This document shows, one piece after another, positions 36,028 through 44,737 of a stretch of DNA of 64,000 nt (position 1 is its first letter; every line of letters begins with the position of its first letter). A program made the position numbers and the translations under genes. A model generated the notes under the pieces. That model was not told the origin of the DNA. It worked only from the letters and a program-made list of their open reading frames with translations, and did not search any database. This DNA comes from Blastococcus sp. TF02A-26 (GTDB lineage Bacteria > Actinomycetota > Actinomycetes > Mycobacteriales > Geodermatophilaceae), in NCBI RefSeq assembly GCF_003319125.1, contig NZ_QOHG01000004.1:62001-126000 (forward strand), given 5' to 3'.

Positions 36028-38766
36028 TCAGTGGGCGGCGTCGTTCCACGTCCGGCCGAAGCCCACCGAGACCTCCAGCGGCACCGACAGCTCGGCAGCG
36101 CCGGCCATCTCGCGGCGGACCAGGGTCTCCAGCGCGTCCCGCTCCCCCGGCGCGACCTCGAGCACGAGCTCGTCGTGCACCTGGAGCAGCATCCGCGAGC
36201 GCAGACCCTCGGCGGCGATGGCCCGCTCCACCCGCAGCATCGCGACCTTGATGACGTCGGCCGCCGAGCCCTGGATCGGGGCGTTGAGGGCCATCCGCTC
36301 GGCCATCTCCCGGCGCTGCCGGTTGTCGCTGGTCAGGTCCGGCAGGTACCGGCGCCGGCCGAGCGTGGTGACCGTGTAGCCGGTCTTGCGCGCCTCGTCG
36401 ACCACGGTGTCCAGGTAGTCGCGGATCCCGCCGAAGCGCTCGAAGTAGGCGTGCATCTGACCGCGCGCCTCCTCGGGGGTGATCCGGAGCTGCTGGGCGA
36501 GCCCGTAGGCGCTCAGCCCGTAGGCCAGGCCGTAGCTCATCGCCTTGATCCGGCGGCGCATCTCCGGGTCGACCTGGTCGATCGGGATGTCGTAGGCCTT
36601 GGAGGCCACGAAGGAGTGCAGGTCCTCCCCCGACGTGAAGGCCTCGATCAGGCCCTCGTCGCCGGACAGGTGGGCCATGATCCGCATCTCGATCTGGCTG
36701 TAGTCGGCGGTCATCAGCGACTCGAACCCGCTGCCGACCACGAACGCCTGCCGGATGCGGCGCCCCTCCGCGGTGCGGATCGGGATGTTCTGCAGGTTCG
36801 GGTCCGTGGACGACAGCCGCCCGGTGGCCGCGATCGTCTGCTGGAAGGTCGTGTGGATGCGGCCGCCGTCGTCGACCATCGGGATCAGTCCGTCGATGAC
36901 CGTGCGCAGCCGGGTCACGTCGCGGTGCCGCAGCAGGTGCTCGAGGAACGGGTGCCCGGTCTGCGCCAGCAGCGAGGTGAGGGCCTCGGCGTCGGTGGTG
37001 TAACCCGACTTGATCTTCTTGGTCTTGGGCAGCCCGAGCTCGTCGAACAGCACCGTCTGCAGCTGCTTGGGCGAGCCGAGGTTCACCTCGTGGCCGATGA
37101 CGGCGTAGCACTCGGCGGCGGCCGCGGCGACGCCGTCGGCGAACTCCTTCTGCAGGTCGTGCAGGAAGTCCAGGTCGGCTCCGATGCCCCGGTACTCCAT
37201 GGCGGCCAGCACCCGGGTCAGGGGCAGCTCGATGCCGCCGAGCAGCGAGTCACCGCCGCGCTGGCCGAGGAGCTGCTCGAGCGCGTCGGACAGGTCGTTG
37301 ACCGCCACCGCCTTGAGGACGTCGGCGTGCGCTGCCTCGGCCGCGAGGTCCGCCTCGCTCGGACCCAGCCCGTCGAGGGTGAGCTGACCCTCGGGGGCGG
37401 CGGCGTCCTTGAGCTCCCGGCGCAGGTACCGGACCGCGAGGTCGCCCAGGTCGAACGACCGCTGGCCGGGGTTGGTCAGGTAGGCGGCGAGCGCGGTGTC
37501 GCTGACCAGGCCCTGGACCTCCCAGCCCCGCGACCAGACCGCCAGCAGCGGGCCCTTGACGTCGTGGGCGACCTTGGGCCGGTCGGGGTCGGCCAGCCAG
37601 GCCGCCAGCGCCTGCTCGTCGGCGGCGTCCAGGTCGGGGCCGAGGTCGACGAAGGTGGCGTGGTCGTCGCCGGCGGACAGGGCCAGGCCGGTGAGCTCGC
37701 CGGTGCCGCGGCCCCACGTGCCCCGGAACACCAGCCCGGTGCGGCCGGTGGCGTGCTCCGCCAGCCATGCACCGAGGCCGCCGGGCGCCACGTCGTCCTC
37801 GGTGACCTCGAAGCCGCCCTCGACCTCGGGCTCGGCGCTGGTCAGGGTGGCGAACAGCCGGTCCCGGAGCACCCGGAACTGCAGGTTGTCGAAGAGCGTG
37901 TGCACCTCGTTGCGGTCCCACGCCTGGACGGCGAGGTCGGACGGGCCGACCTCGAGCGGCACCGCGCGGTCGAGCTCGGTGAGCCGCCGGTTCTGCAGCA
38001 CCGAGGACAGATGCTCGCGCAGCTTCTCCCCCACCTTGCCCTTGACCGTGTCGACCTGGTCGACCAGCGCGTCGAGCGAGCCGTACTCCCGCACCCACTT
38101 CGCCGCGGTCTTCTCCCCCACGCTCGGGATGCTGGGGAGGTTGTCGCTGGGGTCGCCGCGCAGCGCCGCGAAGTCCGGGTACTGCGTCGGGGTCAGGCCG
38201 TACTTGGTCTCGACCTCCTCCGGCGTGAACCGGGTCAGGTCGGAGACGCCCTTGCGCGGGTACAGCACGGTGACGTGCTCGTTGACCAGCTGGAGCGCGT
38301 CCCGGTCGCCGGTGCAGATCAGCACGTCCATCCCGGCGGCGACGGCCTGCACGGTGAGGGTGGCGATGACGTCGTCGGCCTCGTAGTTCTCGGCGGTGAT
38401 CACCGGGACGTGCAGCGCGGCGAGCACCTCCTGGATGAGGCTGACCTGGCCGCGGAAGTCGGTGGGGCTCTCCGACCGGTTGGCCTTGTACTCGGCGTAG
38501 ATCTCGCTGCGGAACGTCTTGCGGCCGACGTCGAAGGCCACGGCGAGGTGGCTGGGCTGCTCGTCGCGCAGGACGTTGATCAGCATCGAGGTGAAGCCGT
38601 AGACGGCGTTCGTCGGCTGCCCCGTCGTCGTCGAGAAGTTCTCGACCGGGAGCGCGAAGAACGCGCGGTAGGCCAGCGAGTGCCCGTCGAGCAGCAGCAG
38701 GCGGGGACGTGCCCCGTCCGGCGTGGAGGGGGCGGCGGGCGCGGAGGTGGTGACCGGTGCGGACAT
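36028..38766 (-). CDS. polA: DNA polymerase I
   Basis: 912 residues. N-terminal 5'-3' exonuclease (LLLLDGHSLAYRAFFALP, ENYEADDVIATL, ICTGDRDALQLV; about 20-310), a central 3'-5' exonuclease fold that lacks the usual catalytic acidic residues, and a C-terminal polymerase. Motif A is TADYSQIEMR, motif B RRRIKAMSYGLAYGLSAYGL, motif C LLQVHDELVLE. It fills gaps and removes RNA primers; proofreading is probably absent, as in other actinobacterial PolA. ATG 38766 is fixed by TAGGAT 8 bases upstream. Confidence 0.97.
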   Translation of the reverse strand: MSAPVTTSAPAAPSTPDGARPRLLLLDGHSLAYRAFFALPVENFSTTTGQPTNAVYGFTSMLINVLRDEQPSHLAVAFDVGRKTFRSEIYAEYKANRSESPTDFRGQVSLIQEVLAALHVPVITAENYEADDVIATLTVQAVAAGMDVLICTGDRDALQLVNEHVTVLYPRKGVSDLTRFTPEEVETKYGLTPTQYPDFAALRGDPSDNLPSIPSVGEKTAAKWVREYGSLDALVDQVDTVKGKVGEKLREHLSSVLQNRRLTELDRAVPLEVGPSDLAVQAWDRNEVHTLFDNLQFRVLRDRLFATLTSAEPEVEGGFEVTEDDVAPGGLGAWLAEHATGRTGLVFRGTWGRGTGELTGLALSAGDDHATFVDLGPDLDAADEQALAAWLADPDRPKVAHDVKGPLLAVWSRGWEVQGLVSDTALAAYLTNPGQRSFDLGDLAVRYLRRELKDAAAPEGQLTLDGLGPSEADLAAEAAHADVLKAVAVNDLSDALEQLLGQRGGDSLLGGIELPLTRVLAAMEYRGIGADLDFLHDLQKEFADGVAAAAAECYAVIGHEVNLGSPKQLQTVLFDELGLPKTKKIKSGYTTDAEALTSLLAQTGHPFLEHLLRHRDVTRLRTVIDGLIPMVDDGGRIHTTFQQTIAATGRLSSTDPNLQNIPIRTAEGRRIRQAFVVGSGFESLMTADYSQIEMRIMAHLSGDEGLIEAFTSGEDLHSFVASKAYDIPIDQVDPEMRRRIKAMSYGLAYGLSAYGLAQQLRITPEEARGQMHAYFERFGGIRDYLDTVVDEARKTGYTVTTLGRRRYLPDLTSDNRQRREMAERMALNAPIQGSAADVIKVAMLRVERAIAAEGLRSRMLLQVHDELVLEVAPGERDALETLVRREMAGAAELSVPLEVSVGFGRTWNDAAH

Positions 38767-38774
38767 CGCCCGCG

Positions 38775-38780
38775 ATCCTA
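38775..38780 (-). promoter_or_regulatory. -10 element for polA (leaderless)
   Basis: TAGGAT on the minus strand, 8 bases before ATG 38766. Confidence 0.5.
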
Positions 38781-38816
38781 GGTCCGCCCACCGACAGGAG
38801 CCGGAGCGCGGAGTCC

Positions 38817-38822
38817 TACCGT
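38817..38822 (+). promoter_or_regulatory. -10 element for the PaaI-like thioesterase (leaderless)
   Basis: TACCGT, 8 bases before GTG 38831; divergent from the polA promoter 37 bases away. Confidence 0.45.
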
Positions 38823-38830
38823 GCAGACCC

Positions 38831-39238
38831 GTGACCGTCTCCGCACCCCCCGCCTGGATCCCCGCCGGCCAGACCAGCCCGCTCGACGACAAGCTCGGCA
38901 TCCGCATCACCGACTTCGACCCCGGCCGGACGGTCGCGACGATGCCGGTCGAGGGCAACGAGCAGCCCTACGGACTGCTGCACGGCGGGGCCACCTGCGC
39001 GCTGGTGGAGTCCGTGGGCTCGTGGGCCGCGGCGCTCAACGCCGGTCCCGATCGTCGGGTGGTGGGCGTCGAGCTCAACGCCAGTTACCTGCGGGCGGCC
39101 ACATCGGGCACCGTCACCGCCGTCGCCACACCGGTCCGCCGCGGCCGGACGCTGTCGACCTTCCTGGTCGAGGTCACCGACGACACCGGCCGGGTCACCG
39201 CCACCGCACGGCTGACCTGCATGACGCTGGCGAGCTGA
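38831..39238 (+). CDS. PaaI-family hotdog thioesterase
   Basis: 135 residues. GNEQPYGLLHGGATCALVESVGSWAA contains the HGG motif with the catalytic acidic residue of PaaI/MenI-like thioesterases; GVELNASYLRAATSGTVTAVATP and TARLTCMTL finish the fold. Hydrolyses aromatic or acyl-CoA thioesters; the substrate is unknown. Next to polA as in mycobacteria (Rv1627c-Rv1629 area contains unrelated small genes). The stop is 3 bases from the opposing GNAT stop. Confidence 0.88.
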   Translation: MTVSAPPAWIPAGQTSPLDDKLGIRITDFDPGRTVATMPVEGNEQPYGLLHGGATCALVESVGSWAAALNAGPDRRVVGVELNASYLRAATSGTVTAVATPVRRGRTLSTFLVEVTDDTGRVTATARLTCMTLAS

Positions 39239-39241
39239 GGC

Positions 39242-39883
39242 TCAGACCTCCAGCGCCCGGCCCAGGGCGGGCAGCACCCGGGCCGGCAGCGGCCGGCGCG
39301 GACGCGCGCGGCGCGGCGCGGGGACGGCGACGCCGCCGCGCTGCCAGCCGGCCAGGGCCCGCAGCAGGTTCTCCCGCGGCACGATCCGGCGGGTGTGCAG
39401 CGGGGCGAAGCCCATGCGGGCGAAGAAGCGCTGCCGCTCCGCATCGGGCCCGACGGCGGCGACGACGTGGTCGGCGCCGCACCGCTCGGCGTGCTCGGCC
39501 GCGGCGGCCAGCAGGGCCGCCCCGACACCGCGGCGCCGGTGGTCCCGGTGCACGACCAGGTTGTCCACGGTCACCTGCGGGACGCCGAGCACGGCCGACA
39601 GCGGATCCAGCCCGAGGACGGCGAGGCCGACGACCTCGTCCCCCGGGGTGTCACCCGAGTGGGTGGTCCCGCCCGGCAGGACCGCGAGGACGACGACGTG
39701 CTCGGGATCGGCCAGCAGCCGCCGGAACCCGGCCGCGGCCGCCGACCCCGGCGCCTGACCGGTGAGGACGCCCTCGGCGTGGGAGTCGGCCCGGTGCTGG
39801 CGGACCAGCGACAGGACGACGGGCAGGTCGCCGGGCCGCGCGACGCGGGTCCGGACGTGGGACCGAGAACCGGATGCGGGCAC
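39242..39883 (-). CDS. GNAT-family N-acetyltransferase
   Basis: 213 residues. TRVARPGDLPVVLSLVRQH opens the fold; VTVDNLVVHRDHRRRGVGAALLAAAAEHAE is motif A with the acetyl-CoA pyrophosphate loop R-R-R-G-V-G-A; RQRFFARMGFAP is motif B. The C-terminal 40 residues are basic and Pro-rich. Substrate unknown. GTG 39883 has GGGGAGG 6 bases before it; an upstream in-frame ATG is rejected. Confidence 0.85.
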   Translation of the reverse strand: MPASGSRSHVRTRVARPGDLPVVLSLVRQHRADSHAEGVLTGQAPGSAAAAGFRRLLADPEHVVVLAVLPGGTTHSGDTPGDEVVGLAVLGLDPLSAVLGVPQVTVDNLVVHRDHRRRGVGAALLAAAAEHAERCGADHVVAAVGPDAERQRFFARMGFAPLHTRRIVPRENLLRALAGWQRGGVAVPAPRRARPRRPLPARVLPALGRALEV

Positions 39884-40037
39884 CGGATGCCTCCCCTGGA
39901 CGGTGCGCGCAGGATGGCACCGCCGACACCCCGGGCCCCTCCGACGCGCCGCCGGCGTGACGGCGGTGACGGGAGTGCCTGGTCGCGGAACGGTCACAGC
40001 TGTCCGGCCACGGAACAGTTGTGCAACATCTCTGGGT

Positions 40038-40043
40038 TAACGT
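40038..40043 (+). promoter_or_regulatory. -10 element for livHMGF
   Basis: TAACGT in a locally AT-richer segment (AACAGTTGTGCAAC ... GGTTAACGT), 30 bases before the GTG of livH, which has GGGAG. Confidence 0.4.
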
Positions 40044-40073
40044 CCACGCTCCACTCACACGCAGGGAGCACGC

Positions 40074-41438
40074 GTGACGCACGCGCCAAGCCGCGTCCGC
40101 CGGGAAGACCCCCGTCGGACGTCGTCCCCCTCCGCAGGGCAGACCGGCACCTCCGGTCACCGGTCCTCGCGGCACCGGTACACCGTCCTGCGGTTGCTGC
40201 TGGTCACCTTCTTCGGCCTCGCGATCGCCGCCCTGACGCCGGGCGTCGCCTCGGCGGCCGGCGAGCAGGTCCGCGGAACGCTGACCACCGGCGCCACGGG
40301 ACCCATCGCCGGGGTCACCATCACCGTCGAGACCCCCGACGGGCAGGAGGTGGGCGAGGGCGAGACCGACGAGCGCGGCCGGTTCTCCGTGCCGGTGCCC
40401 GGTCCCGGCGAGTACGTCGTCACCCTCGACACCGACTCGCTGCCCGAGAACGTCACGGTGGGTGGCGCGGGCGACACCCGGACGGTGACCGTCGAGCCGA
40501 ACGGCCGCGAGCCGGTCAACTTCGGCCTGTCCGACGGTCAGCGCGGCAGCGGGAGCGACCGCATCCTCGCCGTGCAGCTGTTCGTCGACGGCCTGCGCTT
40601 CGGGCTGCTGATCGCCATCAGCGCGGTCGGCCTGTCGCTGATCTTCGGCACGACCGGCCTGACCAACTTCGCCCACGGCGAGCTGGTCACCATCGGCGCG
40701 ATCGTCGCCTTCTACCTGAACGTCGACGCCGACATCCCGCTGCTCGGCGCCGCGGTGATCGCGGTCGTCATCGGTGGCCTCGTCGGCGCGCTCAACGAGC
40801 TCGCCCTGTGGCGGCCGCTGCGCCGGCGCGGAACCGGGCTCGTCGCGGCGCTGGTGGTCTCCATCGGCCTGTCGCTGGCCGTCCGCTACCTGATCCAGAC
40901 CGTCTACGGCGGCCGGTCCAACCCGTACGAGGACTACCAGTCGCAGCGCGCCCGCGACTACGGCGCCTTCGCGCTCACCGACCGCGACCTGTACTCGATC
41001 ATCATCTCGCTGGTCGTCCTCGTCGCCGTCGCGCTGATGCTGCAGCGGACCCGGATCGGCAAGGCCATGCGCGCGGTGGCCGACAACCGCGACCTCGCGG
41101 CCTCGTCGGGCATCGACGTGAACCGGGTGATCCTCATCGTCTGGGTCATGGGTGGCGCGCTGGCCGCGCTCGGCGGCGTGCTGCTCGGCCTGTCGGACCA
41201 GATCCAGTGGGACATGGGCTTCCGCCTGCTCCTGCTCATGTTCGCCGGCGTCACGCTGGGCGGCCTCGGGACCGCCTACGGCGCCCTGGTCGGCAGCATC
41301 ATCGTCGGCGTCTTCGTCCAGATGTCCACGCTCGTCATCCGCGACGACGTCAAATACGTCGGAGGGCTCCTCCTCTTGATCCTCATCCTCGTCGTCCGGC
41401 CCCAGGGCATCCTGGGCAGCCGCTCCCGGGTCGGCTGA
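40074..41438 (+). CDS. livH: Branched-chain amino-acid ABC transporter permease LivH with an added secreted N-terminal domain
   Basis: 454 residues, about 150 longer than a usual LivH. Residues 38-61 form a signal-peptide or anchor helix ending ASAA. Residues 65-150 are a beta-rich domain (VRGTLTTGATGPIAGVTITV, ETDERGRFSVPVPGPGEYVV) of the carboxypeptidase-regulatory/Ig-like type that would lie outside the membrane. The LivH core follows from about 165 with LIFGTTGLTNFAHGELVTIGA, GTGLVAALVVSIGLSLAVRY, GKAMRAVADNRDLAASSGID and RPQGILG. GTG start with GGGAG. First gene of the transporter operon. Confidence 0.9.
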   Translation: MTHAPSRVRREDPRRTSSPSAGQTGTSGHRSSRHRYTVLRLLLVTFFGLAIAALTPGVASAAGEQVRGTLTTGATGPIAGVTITVETPDGQEVGEGETDERGRFSVPVPGPGEYVVTLDTDSLPENVTVGGAGDTRTVTVEPNGREPVNFGLSDGQRGSGSDRILAVQLFVDGLRFGLLIAISAVGLSLIFGTTGLTNFAHGELVTIGAIVAFYLNVDADIPLLGAAVIAVVIGGLVGALNELALWRPLRRRGTGLVAALVVSIGLSLAVRYLIQTVYGGRSNPYEDYQSQRARDYGAFALTDRDLYSIIISLVVLVAVALMLQRTRIGKAMRAVADNRDLAASSGIDVNRVILIVWVMGGALAALGGVLLGLSDQIQWDMGFRLLLLMFAGVTLGGLGTAYGALVGSIIVGVFVQMSTLVIRDDVKYVGGLLLLILILVVRPQGILGSRSRVG

Positions 41439-41443
41439 CCGCC

Positions 41444-42460
41444 GTGGCCGATCTCCTCGACGCCTTCACCCTCGGCGTCCGCGCGATGTTCGCCTACCAG
41501 GCGGTCTTCTTCGCCCTGCTCGCCATCGGGCTCAACGTGCACTTCGGGTACACCGGGCTGCTGAACTTCGGTCAGATCGCCTTCGCGATGCTCGGCGGCT
41601 TCGGCATCGCCATCTCCGTCTCGAAGTGGGACCTGCCGTTCTGGGTCGGCGTCCTCATCGGGATCGCCGCGGCGGTGCTCCTCGCGCTGCTGCTCGGCCT
41701 GCCCACGCTGCGACTGCGCGCCGACTACCTCGCGATCGTCACCATCGCCTCCGCCGAGGCCCTGCGCCTGCTGTTCCGGTCCGGCGGGTCGACCGAGCTG
41801 ACCAACAGCACGCAGGGCATCTCCGACTTCAACGGCGGCTTCCTCTCCCTCGCCCCGTGGGACGTCGCCAAGCGGTACGACATACTGGGCACCCGCTGGA
41901 GCGGCGGTGAGCTGTGGGTGATCACCGTCGGGTGGTCGCTCGTGGCCCTCAGCTGCCTCTTGGTCTGGGCGCTCATGCGCAGCCCGTGGGGCCGCGTGCT
42001 CCGCGCCGTCCGCGAGGACGAGGACGCCGCCCGCGCGCTGGGCAAGAACGTCTACGCGTTCAAGATGCAGTCGCTGGTCCTGGGCGGCATCTTCGGCGCG
42101 CTCGGCGGGATGATCTACGCCGTCGGTACCGGGTCGCAGAACCCGGACCAGTACCAGAACGCCAACACGTTCCTGGCCTACGGTGCGCTGATCCTGGGCG
42201 GCGCCGCCCGCGTCCTCGGACCGGTCATCGGCGCGATGCTGCTCTGGTTCATCATCGCCTTCTCCGACAGTGCCCTCGCCGCGCTGGTGAGCGGGGACAA
42301 CTCGTTCTTCGGCCTCTTCGAGTGGGGCGACCTGCTGTCGACCACCGACATCGCCTACATCCGGTTCATCATCATCGGGTTGGGCCTGATGCTCCTCATG
42401 ATCTTCCGGCCCCAGGGCATCCTGGGTGACCGACGAGAGGTGATGCTCGATGCCCGCTGA
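41444..42460 (+). CDS. livM: Branched-chain amino-acid ABC transporter permease LivM
   Basis: 338 residues with about nine membrane helices. ALLAIGLNVHFGYTGLLNFGQIAF, YLAIVTIASAEALRLL and REDEDAARALGKNVYAFK are typical LivM blocks, ending RPQGILGDRREV. Pairs with LivH to form the channel. GTG start 5 bases after livH; the next gene starts 11 bases before its stop. Confidence 0.93.
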   Translation: MADLLDAFTLGVRAMFAYQAVFFALLAIGLNVHFGYTGLLNFGQIAFAMLGGFGIAISVSKWDLPFWVGVLIGIAAAVLLALLLGLPTLRLRADYLAIVTIASAEALRLLFRSGGSTELTNSTQGISDFNGGFLSLAPWDVAKRYDILGTRWSGGELWVITVGWSLVALSCLLVWALMRSPWGRVLRAVREDEDAARALGKNVYAFKMQSLVLGGIFGALGGMIYAVGTGSQNPDQYQNANTFLAYGALILGGAARVLGPVIGAMLLWFIIAFSDSALAALVSGDNSFFGLFEWGDLLSTTDIAYIRFIIIGLGLMLLMIFRPQGILGDRREVMLDAR

Positions 42461-43463
42461 CCAGCCACACGGCGCCACCGCGGCCTCGCAGCTGTCCGGC
42501 GCCCCCGCGGCGCCGGCCCGGCTGGCGCAGGCCGCCCTGCGGGACGTCCCGTGGGAGATCGGCGTCGCCAAGCCCGACCCGGCGATCGTCGTCGACGGCG
42601 TGACGCGCACCTTCGGCGGTCTCACCGCCGTGTCGGTCGACCACCTCGAGATCCAGCGGGGCGGCATCACCGGCCTGATCGGCCCGAACGGTGCCGGCAA
42701 GACCACGCTGTTCAACCTGCTCACGGGGTTCGACCAGCCCAACGCCGGCACGTGGTCGTTCGACGGGCGGTCGCTGGGCCGGTTGTCGCCGCACCAGGTC
42801 GCGCGCCTGGGCGTCGTCCGCACCTTCCAGCTCACCAAGGCGCTGTCCCGGCTCACCGTGCTGCAGAACATGCTGCTCGGCGCCAAGGACCAGCGCGGTG
42901 AGGGCTTCTTCCGCTCGCTGGTCCCCGGGGTCTGGAAGAAGGAGGAGGCGGCCAACACCGAGAAGGCCCTCGAGCTGCTCGCCCGCTTCAAGCTCGACGC
43001 CAAGAAGGACGACTTCGCCGGCACCCTCTCCGGCGGTCAGCGCAAGCTGCTCGAGATGGCCCGCGCCCTGATGAGCGACCCGAAGGTCGTCATGCTCGAC
43101 GAGCCGATGGCCGGCGTGAACCCCGCGCTGACCCAGAGCCTGCTCGGGCACGTCAAGGACCTGCGCGAGCAGGGCATGACGGTGATCTTCGTCGAGCACG
43201 ACATGGACGTCGTCCGCGACATCAGCGACTGGGTGGTCGTCATGGCCGCCGGCCGGGTGATCGCCGAGGGCCCGCCCGAGTCCATCAGCCAGAACCAGGC
43301 CGTGGTCGACGCCTACCTGGGCGCCCACCACGACGCCCCGCTCACCATCGAGGAGGAGGACCAGGTGCTCGCCGAGGCCGAGGCGGCCATCGCCCGCGAA
43401 GAGGGCACCACCGGCGAGGTCCTGACCTCGGAGCGCACCGACGGCGAGGGGACCCAGCGATGA
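42450..43463 (+). CDS. livG: Branched-chain amino-acid ABC transporter ATPase LivG
   Basis: 337 residues. An N-terminal extension of about 45 residues precedes VVDGVTRTFGGLTAV. Walker A is GLIGPNGAGKTTLFNL (78-86), signature LSGGQRKLLEMARAL, Walker B VVMLDEPMAGVNP, H-loop VEHDMDVVRD. The C-terminal 40 residues are acidic (LTIEEEDQVLAEAEAAIA) beyond the normal family end. Powers uptake together with LivF. Confidence 0.94.
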   Translation: MPADQPHGATAASQLSGAPAAPARLAQAALRDVPWEIGVAKPDPAIVVDGVTRTFGGLTAVSVDHLEIQRGGITGLIGPNGAGKTTLFNLLTGFDQPNAGTWSFDGRSLGRLSPHQVARLGVVRTFQLTKALSRLTVLQNMLLGAKDQRGEGFFRSLVPGVWKKEEAANTEKALELLARFKLDAKKDDFAGTLSGGQRKLLEMARALMSDPKVVMLDEPMAGVNPALTQSLLGHVKDLREQGMTVIFVEHDMDVVRDISDWVVVMAAGRVIAEGPPESISQNQAVVDAYLGAHHDAPLTIEEEDQVLAEAEAAIAREEGTTGEVLTSERTDGEGTQR

Positions 43464-44314
43464 GCGAGCCGCTGTTCGAGGTCGACGAGTCCGGCGAGGG
43501 CGTCACCCGCGCCCAGGAGGCGGCGACCACCGCCGAGCTCTCCCCCGCCGAGAAGGCCGCCACCCGGGAGGAGCACGTCCGCCTCGCCGAGGGCGCCCTG
43601 GTCCGTGCCGACGACCTGGTCGCCGGCTACGTGCCCGGCGTCAACATCCTGCGCGGGGCGGACTTCTACCTGCAGGAGGGCGAGCTCGTCGGCATCATCG
43701 GCCCGAACGGGGCCGGCAAGTCGACGCTGCTCAAGACCCTCTTCGGGCTGATCCCCGTCCGTTCGGGCACGGTGACCCTCCGCGGCGAGGACATCACCTC
43801 CGCCCCTGCGCACCGCCTGGTCGAGCTCGGCGTGGGCTACGTGCCGCAGAACAACAACGTGTTCCCCTCGCTCACCATCGAGGAGAACATGCAGATGGGC
43901 GTCTACCTGCGGCCCAAGACGTTCCAGGAGCGCTTCGACTACGTGATCGACCTCTTCCCGCTGCTCGGCGAGCGGCGCAAGGGGAAGGCCGGCTCGCTGT
44001 CCGGCGGCGAACGGCAGATGGTCGCCATGGGCCGGGCGCTGATGATGTCCCCGTCCGTGCTGCTCCTCGACGAGCCCTCGGCGGGCCTCTCCCCCGCCTA
44101 CCAGGACGAGGTCTTCATCCGCTGTCGCCGGATCAACGCGACCGGCGTCTCGATCATCATGGTCGAGCAGAACGCCCGCCGGTGCCTGCAGATCTGCGAC
44201 CGCGGCTACGTGCTGGACCAGGGTCGCAACGCCTACACCGACACCGGTGAGTCGCTCATGCACGACCCCAAGGTGATCGAGCTCTACCTGGGGACGCTCG
44301 CCAAGGCCCACTAG
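43460..44314 (+). CDS. livF: Branched-chain amino-acid ABC transporter ATPase LivF
   Basis: 284 residues. An acidic N-terminal extension of about 45 residues precedes the core, with Walker A GIIGPNGAGKSTLLKT (79-88), YVPQNNNVFPSLTIEENMQMG, signature LSGGERQMVAMGRAL and Walker B LLLDEPSAGLSP. Overlaps livG (ATGA) and ends the operon before a strong terminator. Confidence 0.94.
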   Translation: MSEPLFEVDESGEGVTRAQEAATTAELSPAEKAATREEHVRLAEGALVRADDLVAGYVPGVNILRGADFYLQEGELVGIIGPNGAGKSTLLKTLFGLIPVRSGTVTLRGEDITSAPAHRLVELGVGYVPQNNNVFPSLTIEENMQMGVYLRPKTFQERFDYVIDLFPLLGERRKGKAGSLSGGERQMVAMGRALMMSPSVLLLDEPSAGLSPAYQDEVFIRCRRINATGVSIIMVEQNARRCLQICDRGYVLDQGRNAYTDTGESLMHDPKVIELYLGTLAKAH

Positions 44315-44335
44315 CGCCTGCTGACGCTCCGCTGC

Positions 44336-44383
44336 GACGACGCCGGCCCCCTCCCCTCACCCGGGGAGGGGGCCGGCGTCGTC
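44336..44383 (+). terminator. Strong terminator after livF
   Basis: Perfect 21-bp stem (GACGACGCCGGCCCCCTCCCC and complement) with loop TCACCC, 21 bases after the livF stop. Confidence 0.9.
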
Positions 44384-44439
44384 TTCCCGGCACGACGGCC
44401 AGGGCCATCGCGGGTGGAGCGCGTTCTGTGCGGCTCCCG

Positions 44440-44636
44440 CAGGACCGGCACCGCACGCGCAGGGCCCGCAGAGGGGCCACGGAGCCTCCGTCCGCTGCCG
44501 CTCGGGCGCCCGGCACCGGCCGCTGCTGCGGTGCGGGTCGAGGGTCCCTCCGGAGGTCCTGCACCACGCGCCCGACGCGCACAGGGCCCGCGGGGGCAGG
44601 AGGTGTCCGTCCGTGGCCGCTCGGGGCCGGGCACCT
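44440..44636. repeat. Imperfect direct repeat between converging genes
   Basis: Two units of roughly 80 bases (44440-44520 and 44553-44636) share GCGCAGGGCCCGC / GCGCACAGGGCCCGC and GTCCGYKGCCGCTCGGG. The second unit, read on the minus strand, resembles hairpin family 1 (CCTCCTGCCCCCGCGGGCCCTG). Fills most of the 423-base non-coding gap between livF and the substrate-binding gene; no gene is visible here. Confidence 0.5.
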
Positions 44637-44653
44637 CCCCGCCCCCGGACGCA

Positions 44654-44689
44654 CAGCGGCCCGGCACCGAGATCGGTGCCGGGCCGCTG
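44654..44689 (-). terminator. Terminator after the substrate-binding lipoprotein
   Basis: Perfect 17-bp stem CAGCGGCCCGGCACCGA with a 2-base centre, 49 bases after the stop (minus strand). Confidence 0.85.
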
Positions 44690-44737
44690 CCGGTGGTGCG
44701 CGTCAGGCGTGCTGCCGGGGGCAGCGCGCCTGTCGGA

